Assembly: GCA_001871015.1 (NCBI GenBank)
Contig: MNUO01000132.1
Location: 1 to 18,754 of the forward strand
Direction of reading: 5' to 3'
Source of the DNA: Candidatus Desantisbacteria bacterium CG1_02_38_46
GTDB taxonomy: Bacteria > Desantisbacteria > UBA1551 > UBA1559
DNA length: 18,754 bases
Position 1 is the stretch's first letter. Each line of letters opens with the position of its first letter. This document shows, one piece after another, positions 1 to 6,056 of this stretch. A program made the translations under genes and the position numbers. The notes beneath the pieces were generated by a model. The model was not told where the DNA came from, ran no database searches, and worked only from the letters and a program-made list of their open reading frames with translations.

Positions 1-109
1 TGCCTTCAGAGAATATCTCGGGTGTAGTCTTTTTTAGTGTATCCAATAATTTGTCCCTAATATTCAACGATTCACGTTCAGCCTTTTGTACTTTTTTATC
101 TTTTGCCAT
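1..109 (-). CDS. N-terminal fragment, possible type III/adenine DNA methyltransferase
   Basis: Only the first 36 codons lie in the window; the gene runs off the left edge. The ATG follows a good ribosome site (AAGGAG, 7 bases upstream). The visible protein starts MAKDKKVQKAERESLN and continues with a helical stretch ending in TPEIFSEG. A helix followed by P-x-x-F-x-E-G is common at the N-terminus of type III (Mod-type) site-specific DNA methyltransferases, where the next residues are usually KID. That resemblance is the only basis for the name, and no catalytic motif is visible. It lies downstream of the recombinase, separated by a terminator, so it is probably a separate transcription unit. 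Confidence 0.4.
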   Translation of the reverse strand, partial: MAKDKKVQKAERESLNIRDKLLDTLKKTTPEIFSEG

Positions 110-148
110 CGATTTCTCCTTAAATAAATATTCTTTGTTAAAGGCCAT

Positions 149-186
149 AAAAAACCCCGCCTACAATCTCTCCTCGTAAACGGGGT
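149..186 (-). terminator. Intrinsic terminator after the recombinase gene
   Basis: On the minus strand ACCCCG (186-181) pairs with CGGGGT (159-154) around a 21-base loop and is followed by a run of T (from 154-149). It sits about 100 bases past the recombinase stop and before the gene at the left edge. The stem is short for the loop size. Confidence 0.5.
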
Positions 187-285
187 CTATCATTCGAAGC
201 CCAAAAGAATTGTCTTATCCTTTTTCCCAACCATCCTAATCTCCGAGTGCTATTATTTTGCTCGGTTCATAAAAACATATATAAA

Positions 286-2043
286 TCAAGCATTTCTATA
301 GTTCATCCTTCTATTTAGTATGGGTATCTGGGTAGAAACTAGAAAGTCGAGGCAAAACCCACTGCGGTACGCCGCCATTGACGATACCACACCAGAAGAT
401 TCAGTTATATGCAAAGGTAAGCTGTAAGTAATATGGACCTTCCCGTTGTGTTCAATATCCACCTTTTTAATTATTGCCTGGAGAAGATTTTTTCTCGCAT
501 CGCTGGGAGCAACGTCAAAACAATCGGCAAATTGAACTATAAGATTTTCTGCTATGCTTGCGTCAGAATCAGCATAGACTGTCTCCATCTTTTTCGTCTG
601 AACAGTAGTTATCTCGCTCTCAATCTCTCTTTCGCGATCTACAATCATCTTAACTTGCTTGCTGAATTCATCCAGCGAAATAGATTCCTTTCTTAAAGAG
701 AAATACAAATTTTCTCTTTTACTTTCCAATAAATTCTTTTCCTCGAGAAGTTCTCGCTCTTTCTGAGCGAAAATCTCAATATCCCCTGATGCTCGCTGTT
801 TTATTTTTTCCACCACTTCTTTTATCTCTGGAAGATCATACTTCAAATTCTTAACCTGCTCTATCAGGAATGACTCTATTGTTTCCTGCCGGATAGATTT
901 AAACCTGCAATCTTTACAATGTTCAGTGAGCATCTCGCCTTTATTGAGCCCTCGTATCCTTTTCCAGACCAGTGGATTGCAACGGTAATACCGGTCTACT
1001 CTGCATTCTTTTCCTTCTGATACCTCTCTTTCCTTTTTCCATCCTTCCAGGCGTACTCCACAGGGATGGAAATACAGAAGACCACTGAACATATAATTTT
1101 CTTGCCTTCCCCTGATATTAATTTTTCTATTTGATTTAAGCCTTTCCTGAACTGCGTCAAATATATCTCTGGGAATTATCGAGGGAAGAGCGTCCCTCTT
1201 AATAATCCACTCCCTTTCAGGTCTTTTTTTAGTAATAACCCCTTCTCCCGTTCGCTTAATTCGATATTTATTCCATGTATAAGTTCCACAACAGATAGGG
1301 TTGGAAAGTATACTTCTTACAGCTTCCGCATTCCATGCTTTCCCGCCCAATGTTTTTCCTGTTTTAGTAATATGCTTTTTAGTCCTGTATCCTTTTTTGT
1401 TGAGCCATTCAGCTATTTTCCAACATCCCATTTCTTTTTTTGTCTCAGGATCACCGCTGTAATATAAATCAAAAATAAATCGTACAATTGCAGCTCCTTC
1501 TTCATCGATAACCCACTTGTCATCTACTATTCTATAACCCTCGGGAACTGTCCCGCCATTATAATTGCATTCCTTTGCTTTACCTAACATTCCCATATAT
1601 GCCCGCTCTCCGATCCTGTCACTTTCAAATTCTGCAAAAGAAGCAAGTATGTTAAACATCAACCTGCCTGTAGAACCTGTAGTATCAAAAGACTCCGTAA
1701 ATGAAACAAACTTAATATCCAACTGTTTAAGCTTCTCTACAATCTCATACATATTTATGAGACTTCTACTCATCCGATCAAGTTTGTGCGCAACTACAAC
1801 ATCAAATAATCGCAATTGAGCTTCTTTAAATAATTCGGTGAGTTCTTCGCGCTGGATATTTCTCCCGGATTCTGCATCTTTGTAGACCTTATAAATTTCC
1901 CAACCTTTAGCTTTGCAGAAATCCCGGCAGACTCGTTCCTGTTCTTCTAAAGAAATTCCTTCTTTGGCTTGATCCGCTGTAGAAACCCGAACGTAAATGG
2001 CGGCCCGAATAGGTTTCTCTTTCTCTTCCTCTATCTCCTTCAC
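286..2043 (-). CDS. Large serine recombinase (resolvase/invertase superfamily)
   Basis: 585 aa, the usual size for large serine integrases and transposases. It cuts and rejoins DNA through a 5'-phosphoserine intermediate and probably moves or integrates this element. The catalytic domain (about 12-150) has YVRVS with nucleophile Ser21 and Arg19, then HKLDRMSR (Arg90, Arg93). A Recombinase domain follows (about 160-260, with PEGYRI and ILSNPICCGTY). After it comes a zinc ribbon with paired cysteines (about 335-385, ending CKDCRF) and a long coiled-coil helix (about 400-490) of the type that controls synapsis. The start is GTG, chosen because GGAGG lies about 7 bases upstream. It has its own sigma-70 promoter and is the last minus-strand gene before a terminator. 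No att site could be identified. It may mobilise the upstream operon, but that is inference. Confidence 0.95.
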   Translation of the reverse strand: MKEIEEEKEKPIRAAIYVRVSTADQAKEGISLEEQERVCRDFCKAKGWEIYKVYKDAESGRNIQREELTELFKEAQLRLFDVVVAHKLDRMSRSLINMYEIVEKLKQLDIKFVSFTESFDTTGSTGRLMFNILASFAEFESDRIGERAYMGMLGKAKECNYNGGTVPEGYRIVDDKWVIDEEGAAIVRFIFDLYYSGDPETKKEMGCWKIAEWLNKKGYRTKKHITKTGKTLGGKAWNAEAVRSILSNPICCGTYTWNKYRIKRTGEGVITKKRPEREWIIKRDALPSIIPRDIFDAVQERLKSNRKINIRGRQENYMFSGLLYFHPCGVRLEGWKKEREVSEGKECRVDRYYRCNPLVWKRIRGLNKGEMLTEHCKDCRFKSIRQETIESFLIEQVKNLKYDLPEIKEVVEKIKQRASGDIEIFAQKERELLEEKNLLESKRENLYFSLRKESISLDEFSKQVKMIVDREREIESEITTVQTKKMETVYADSDASIAENLIVQFADCFDVAPSDARKNLLQAIIKKVDIEHNGKVHITYSLPLHITESSGVVSSMAAYRSGFCLDFLVSTQIPILNRRMNYRNA

Positions 2044-2081
2044 TTTTATTCCTCCATTGTAATAAATCTACTGAATATAAT

Positions 2082-2110
2082 AATATATCATAAAAAGAGT
2101 AAAAAATCAA
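2082..2110 (-). promoter_or_regulatory. Sigma-70 promoter of the recombinase gene
   Basis: On the minus strand TTGATT (2110-2105), a 17-base spacer and TATATT (2087-2082), with TGA directly before the -10 box (extended -10). The predicted start is about 30 bases ahead of the GTG at 2043, leaving room for the GGAGG site. Confidence 0.65.
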
Positions 2111-2125
2111 ATAATTTCTTTGATT
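2105..2125. promoter_or_regulatory. Inverted repeat overlapping the -35 box, candidate operator
   Basis: AATCAAA and TTTGATT form perfect 7-base arms separated by 7 bases, and the arm at 2105-2111 contains the recombinase -35 hexamer. Such a position fits a repressor site. On the minus strand it can also form a weak AT-rich hairpin followed by T residues that would end the upstream transcript. Both readings are inference. Confidence 0.4.
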
Positions 2126-2166
2126 TCTTCAATTCTCTCAAAAAAACCTGTTAAAAGTCTTGATCT

Positions 2167-2394
2167 TCATTTCTTTTTCTTATCTTGTTTCGCATATCGC
2201 ATTATAAATGTCACAAGACTATCCACTGCATGGGGAGTAAGCCGGTCCTCCACAAATCGCACTTCTCCCAGGGTAAAGTTTTTGATAGTTCCCCTCCCCC
2301 TTCTCCTTCTAACCTCCTGTGGATAGGAAGAATTATCATTTTTTATCTTAGATGACTTATTTTCCCCAAGTGTGGAGATACACCTTTTTTCCAT
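2167..2394 (-). CDS. Small basic protein of unknown function
   Basis: 75 aa from the ATG at 2394, chosen because AGGTGG lies 6-7 bases upstream; a TTG start 30 bases earlier has no good ribosome site. I do not recognise the family. The middle carries a very basic run (VRRRRGRG, about 29-36) and the C-terminus is lysine-rich (KQDKKKK). Between them is a likely helix (LTPHAVDSLVTFIMRYA). The charge suggests nucleic-acid binding, but nothing proves it. It is the last gene of the minus-strand operon, 34 bases after the preceding gene, and ends just before the recombinase promoter. Confidence 0.6.
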   Translation of the reverse strand: MEKRCISTLGENKSSKIKNDNSSYPQEVRRRRGRGTIKNFTLGEVRFVEDRLTPHAVDSLVTFIMRYAKQDKKKK

Positions 2395-2428
2395 TTTATT
2401 CCACCTGCCATTTTTCAAAAACAACTAC

Positions 2429-2905
2429 TCACTTCAAAACAATTCTAATTGAAGCAGGACTTTTATCAGTCTTCTCCTGATTGCAACCTTCCCACTCTTT
2501 TAATTTTTGAATTAAATTATAATCAACGCTTTTAAATCTAAGTTCTATATGAAAAGGACTTAATTCCAGATTATCTGTATTAATGGATAAAAGTTTTCTC
2601 TCTATTTTTTCTATCATTTGTTCTATTCGTTTTATTTCTTCTTTCAGCCTCTGTTTTTCTCTGATTAAACTTAGAAAATATTTACTGGAAGAAGAGGGAT
2701 CGAAAACTCCAGAATGGAAAAGTGCCATTATCGAAGGAGAAAATCCCTGAAGGTTGACTTGTATGTTACCATCGGGAAAAAATATAACCATGTAGGATTC
2801 TTCAAGAATTTTTTTCTCTTCCTCTGTGCCTTTAAACTCTTTCTTGAAGGCTTCCCACCTCTTACAGCATCCCTCAATATATGATAAGGCATATTTCCAA
2901 TTCAT
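2429..2905 (-). CDS. Unknown protein with central coiled coil, downstream of the E1-JAB gene
   Basis: 158 aa, not recognised. The ATG is preceded by AGGTAGGG, which overlaps the stop codon of the JAB-E1 gene; the gap is 6 bases, so translation is probably coupled. The N-terminal part (about 1-80) has a helix with tandem cysteines (EGCCKRWEAF) and a beta-rich segment including YMVIFFPDGNIQVNLQGF. Residues about 80-110 are a charged heptad-like helix (REKQRLKEEIKRIEQMIEKI). The C-terminal part has a beta segment (FHIELRF) and ends in RIVLK. There is no membrane segment or catalytic motif. Its place directly after the E1 suggests a partner, substrate or regulator of the conjugation pathway; this is inference from context only. 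Confidence 0.75.
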   Translation of the reverse strand: MNWKYALSYIEGCCKRWEAFKKEFKGTEEEKKILEESYMVIFFPDGNIQVNLQGFSPSIMALFHSGVFDPSSSSKYFLSLIREKQRLKEEIKRIEQMIEKIERKLLSINTDNLELSPFHIELRFKSVDYNLIQKLKEWEGCNQEKTDKSPASIRIVLK

Positions 2906-2911
2906 TTCACC

Positions 2912-4354
2912 CTACCTATTTAAAATTTTTATTTTTAGATTAGGCTTATAATCGCCTGTAGCAAGAATGCTCTCTTCATTTAACCTGCAACATGTGCAAT
3001 CCGATTTCTGACTAACTTTTATATTCATCAACTTGTTTTCCATTGCATCATAATAAAGCCAAGGGATGGGTTTTTTGATTCCGCATATCCAACAGCAAAT
3101 TTCCCACATGGCAATCCCGATGCCTATCCCATTAAGAGGCATTATTTGAGGAGCAGGATTCTGGTCAGTACCTTCAATATAACCTGCTGTTTTTCTCGAT
3201 TCCCTTAATTCCTCTGACATTAATCCCATCTGGATTTCTTCTTCATCCATCGAACCATGGCATCTCAGACAGGGATACTCAGATTCTCTGGGAATAAACC
3301 ATTGAATCTGGGTTCCCGCACTTTTTATCAAACTGCCATCCTTATCCATGGATATGCCTGTGGATACATTCACAAGAGGTTTTCCATACCGAGCACAAAA
3401 ACTATTAAGAGATACCCTCGTCCCATCATTGTCTACTGTCATGATTATCAAATCCACTTCTTTTAAAATCTCTTCTGCTTTTTCATCCAAAACACTTCCA
3501 TAATAACATTGGACAGTGGCATTTGGATTAAAACATTGATACTTTTTCATAACAAATTCAGCTTTTAGTTTACCTCTCGCTTTTTGTGGTAAATCAGTTC
3601 CGTAAAATCTGTTACAATTATCTTCTGAAATTCTATCAAAATCCATTAAAATAACATCTTCAAATCCTATTCTGGCCATCTGGTACACTATGCCTGAACC
3701 TAAACCACCAACACCAACAACTGCCACTTTTATCTTTGAAATCTTCGATGTATTTTCGTTTCCAAATGCAAGAATATTCTTCCTGAAAATTTCTTTGAAA
3801 TCATTAATTGATATTTGAACATCGAATTCCTTACCGGAATTTAAAATTTTTATTCCCTGAGGTCCCACAATTTCAATAGAATCAAAGTAAACAAATTTTT
3901 TATCCTTATCCATATATCTTGCCTTAAAATAATTTATGCTTGCCCCAAATACTATCTGGACCACCCTTATTGATGGATTGAACTGGGAAATATTTTCAAA
4001 GAGGGCAAACGCACATCTGTCATCCTCAGAAAAAAAATTAGGCTGCTTGCCGGACTCGGTAAATTTATGCCAGTGTAAATTAACCACAGTGTTAGCGCCT
4101 TCTTTTCTGAATAAATTCTGTAATTTGCACGTAAAATGTGGGTTAGGTTCAACAAAATATTCGTCCCTGTCCACTTCAGTTGAATCTGGAACAAGAACAT
4201 ATCTAACCAAATCTTTCCTTACTCCTTTTACTCTTGTAGCAAACGCTCCGCTGTATGTTACATCTTCCTTTTCATCCCCATGTGTTACAATAGCTGCCTC
4301 AAACTGATTATGCGAGAATGAAATCCTATAGTTCTCATCTCTTAAATTCAACAT
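2912..4354 (-). CDS. JAB(JAMM)-E1 fusion: ThiF-type Ubl-activating enzyme with N-terminal peptidase-like domain
   Basis: 480 aa. The N-terminal domain (about 1-170) carries a JAMM-like zinc motif: His94-x-His96 followed by Ser109-x-x-Asp112. In related proteins this domain removes ubiquitin-like modifiers or trims their tails. The second part (about 205-460) is a ThiF/MoeB/E1 adenylation domain. It has the nucleotide loop G214-x-G216-G217-x-G219-S220, MDFD at 237-240, the conserved Asn-Arg (NCNRF, 246-250), Lys262/264 and TVDND at 306-310. Cys362/365 with Cys453/455/456 would hold the structural zinc. No cysteine sits in the crossover region (GYIEGTDQNPAP, 391-402) where many E1s keep the catalytic one, so transfer may use adenylate chemistry or a cysteine elsewhere. 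The start has AAGGAGG 6 bases upstream. It follows the E2 and Ubl genes, as in known bacterial Ubl operons. E1 assignment is secure; peptidase activity is likely. Confidence 0.92.
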   Translation of the reverse strand: MLNLRDENYRISFSHNQFEAAIVTHGDEKEDVTYSGAFATRVKGVRKDLVRYVLVPDSTEVDRDEYFVEPNPHFTCKLQNLFRKEGANTVVNLHWHKFTESGKQPNFFSEDDRCAFALFENISQFNPSIRVVQIVFGASINYFKARYMDKDKKFVYFDSIEIVGPQGIKILNSGKEFDVQISINDFKEIFRKNILAFGNENTSKISKIKVAVVGVGGLGSGIVYQMARIGFEDVILMDFDRISEDNCNRFYGTDLPQKARGKLKAEFVMKKYQCFNPNATVQCYYGSVLDEKAEEILKEVDLIIMTVDNDGTRVSLNSFCARYGKPLVNVSTGISMDKDGSLIKSAGTQIQWFIPRESEYPCLRCHGSMDEEEIQMGLMSEELRESRKTAGYIEGTDQNPAPQIMPLNGIGIGIAMWEICCWICGIKKPIPWLYYDAMENKLMNIKVSQKSDCTCCRLNEESILATGDYKPNLKIKILNR

Positions 4355-4372
4355 GGCTGCCTCCTTATCAAT

Positions 4373-4798
4373 TTAATACCTTGAACAAATATCAACGTAT
4401 TTAACTGGATTCGTTAAGTATAGTTTTATTGTTTCAACAAAACTCACTAATCCCATACTTTTGCCTAGCCCGTCTGGTTCGAAGCAGACCCATTGATATC
4501 CCAGTTTTGCCCATTCAGGTTTATCATGTGTGTGCGGCAGTCCTTCCCAGCCATGCCCTTTATTCATCTTAAGGTCAAGATCAACCATACAGACTACTGG
4601 CTGCTCGTCGTCGTAATGTTCTGGAATATGTATAAAAATCGTGATGTAAAAAAGGTTGTATCTTACCTTACTGTTTCTCAATGAATAATTAAGTATCTTC
4701 ACCCATAAACCATCTTCTTCATCGAATTCTATATTATCTCTGCCAAACATGCTGATAAGCTTTCTGATTTCTACTACCAATCGGTTCAAATTACGCAT
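4373..4798 (-). CDS. E2-like (UBC-fold) Ubl-conjugating enzyme
   Basis: 141 aa from the ATG at 4798, chosen because TAGGAG lies 7 bases upstream; a GTG 60 bases earlier lacks a ribosome site. The pattern fits prokaryotic E2 families: an N-terminal helix (3-18), a beta meander (about 23-77) with HIPEHY and a Pro before the fourth strand, then a conserved-looking His89-x-His91, and WVCF with Cys105 followed by Glu. A C-terminal helix (FVETIKLYL) and the closing N-P complete the fold. Cys105 is the best catalytic candidate; it would accept the modifier from the E1 as a thioester. Cys70 and Cys138 are less well placed. It lies 63 bases after the Ubl gene and 18 before the E1-JAB gene. The E2 call rests on motif order plus neighbours, since overall similarity to classical E2s is low. 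Confidence 0.72.
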   Translation of the reverse strand: MRNLNRLVVEIRKLISMFGRDNIEFDEEDGLWVKILNYSLRNSKVRYNLFYITIFIHIPEHYDDEQPVVCMVDLDLKMNKGHGWEGLPHTHDKPEWAKLGYQWVCFEPDGLGKSMGLVSFVETIKLYLTNPVKYVDICSRY

Positions 4799-4861
4799 GG
4801 GAAATCTCCTATTCATGAGGGGAAGAAGAAACCGACTCTTCTCCCCCTCACAGAACACCTT

Positions 4862-5068
4862 TTAGCCATTTCGCAACTGATGGACCGTTCTGATTGAATC
4901 TCCGTCCCTTAAGTCATAACTTCTGTCACAATCAATTGGTTCAAAGTCTCTGTTATTATCCAGAATTGGAATTTCTGAGGGCCCGGCATCAACCAATTCC
5001 CTGAGTCTGCTTCCCGAAACCGTCTGTGATATTTCGCGCGGTCGTCCTCTTACGTCTATCATTGGCAT
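4862..5068 (-). CDS. Ubiquitin-like beta-grasp modifier with C-terminal Gly
   Basis: 68 aa, the size of one ubiquitin domain. It starts at the ATG at 5068, where GGAGG is 9 bases upstream; a GTG 6 bases earlier is too close to it. The order is a beta hairpin (MIDVRGRPREISQTVS), a helix (GSRLRELVDAG, 19-29), a strand (EIPILD) and a C-terminal strand after the turn LRDGDSI. It ends in HQLRNG with Gly68 last, comparable to the LRGG tail of ubiquitin. The layout resembles the multiubiquitin family of bacterial beta-grasp proteins, but here as a single unit. A terminal glycine is what an E1 adenylates, so the tail seems ready for conjugation without trimming. It sits directly ahead of the E2 and E1-JAB genes. 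ThiS/MoaD-like sulphur carriers are the main alternative, but the E2 neighbour argues against them. Confidence 0.78.
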   Translation of the reverse strand: MPMIDVRGRPREISQTVSGSRLRELVDAGPSEIPILDNNRDFEPIDCDRSYDLRDGDSIRTVHQLRNG

Positions 5069-5147
5069 TTTCACTCACCTCCTTTCTTTTAGAATTTCCA
5101 ACACAAATACAAACTACCGACAGAAACTAATTAACAACATCTGATTC

Positions 5148-5459
5148 CTACTCTAAATCCTCTTCTGATATTGGACGTTCTTCCTCTCCACCACCTGGTA
5201 ATGCCGGATTGCTATCCTCGTCAATCCGCTCTTCATATCTTGTCTGTGGCAAGTCAGAGAAAAGCATTGAATCTAATTCCTCTTCCCTGAGCCCCACTTC
5301 AGGACGACCTGATGAACGAGATCCAAGTCCTCCCAGGATAAGCCCGGCAAATATACCGCCAACAAAACCTGCCGCAGCAGCCCCCGGCCCTAAAGGCAAG
5401 CCCAAAAGAGTTCCTATAAGGCCACCCTTTATTACAGTACCCGCTCCTTCGTTTCTCAT
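5148..5459 (-). CDS. Small glycine-zipper membrane protein
   Basis: 103 aa. AAAAGGAGG lies 9-10 bases before the ATG. Residues about 5-46 are hydrophobic and rich in Gly and Ala (GLIGTLLGLPLGPGAAAAGF, then VGGIFAGLILGGLG), with glycines at 4-residue spacing in places. This would form one long or two short membrane helices that pack tightly. The rest (about 50-103) is acidic and probably disordered, ending in SEEDLE, with few lysines. There is no signal peptidase site. It lies between another glycine-zipper gene and the Ubl gene. Such helices occur in anchors, channels and pore-forming proteins. Whether it is an effector, a membrane anchor for the conjugation machinery or a channel partner of the ATPase cannot be decided from the sequence. 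Confidence 0.8.
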   Translation of the reverse strand: MRNEGAGTVIKGGLIGTLLGLPLGPGAAAAGFVGGIFAGLILGGLGSRSSGRPEVGLREEELDSMLFSDLPQTRYEERIDEDSNPALPGGGEEERPISEEDLE

Positions 5460-5483
5460 GTTATTCCACCTCCTTTTTTTAAA

Positions 5484-6056
5484 TTACCTGCCGTGTCTGG
5501 AAAAATATGATTCATTCCTTAATTTAGCCATACGTTTTCCATTTCCTGATGAAAAAACTTCTGTGCTTTCTTCCAACGCCTCTAATGCTCCATCGCGTTG
5601 AATTTCCATAGGCTGAATTGAAATTGGTGCAAAATCTTGGGTTTGCTGGAATCTGGGAATTATCTCCTCTCTGATATTTTCCAAATCCCTGGCTGCTTGT
5701 CTCTCGTACTCTCTTTTAATTTCATCTAAAAAATTCTTAGGATAATCATCTAATAAACTATGCTGAGGAAGATATTCTGGTTTACTTATTTTGCAAGGAA
5801 ATTCTTTGTCTAAATTTTTGTTAATGATTGGATAATCCTCAAACTTGTATTTTGGCAATGGTATGTTTGATAAATAACTTGGACTTTCATTTCTATCTGA
5901 GTCTTTTCCATCATCTATTTCTTCGTCCAAATCGTTTACCAAAAGAGCTGCAGCGCCTCCGACAAGTCCAACAAGAAGCCCTATAGGCCCCATTGCTGCA
6001 CCTGCAAGTACTGAAAACCCGGCAATTGCTTTTCTCTTAGCCATATTATCAGACAT
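5484..6056 (-). CDS. Glycine-zipper membrane protein with long charged tail
   Basis: 190 aa from the ATG at 6056, which has AGGAGG 8 bases upstream; an ATG 21 bases earlier has none. The start overlaps the stop of the HerA-type gene by 8 bases, so translation is coupled. Residues about 8-38 form a Gly/Ala-rich membrane segment (AIAGFSVLAGAAMGPIGLLV, then GLVGGAAALLV), similar in character to the next gene. The following 150 residues are hydrophilic: an acidic linker (NDLDEEIDDGKDSDRNE), a middle part rich in Lys and Pro, a helix (KREYERQAARDLENIREEI) and a basic end. The coupling to HerA suggests a membrane tether or gate for that ATPase. The lysine-rich tail could also be a substrate for Ubl attachment. 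Both are inference. Confidence 0.8.
   Translation of the reverse strand: MSDNMAKRKAIAGFSVLAGAAMGPIGLLVGLVGGAAALLVNDLDEEIDDGKDSDRNESPSYLSNIPLPKYKFEDYPIINKNLDKEFPCKISKPEYLPQHSLLDDYPKNFLDEIKREYERQAARDLENIREEIIPRFQQTQDFAPISIQPMEIQRDGALEALEESTEVFSSGNGKRMAKLRNESYFSRHGR

Noticed and set aside
2912-5068. PRTRC cassette (ParB-related, ThiF-related)
   Set aside because: It has a ThiF protein, a JAB domain and a beta-grasp protein, but no ParB-like gene is seen and an E2-like gene is present, which fits Ubl conjugation better.
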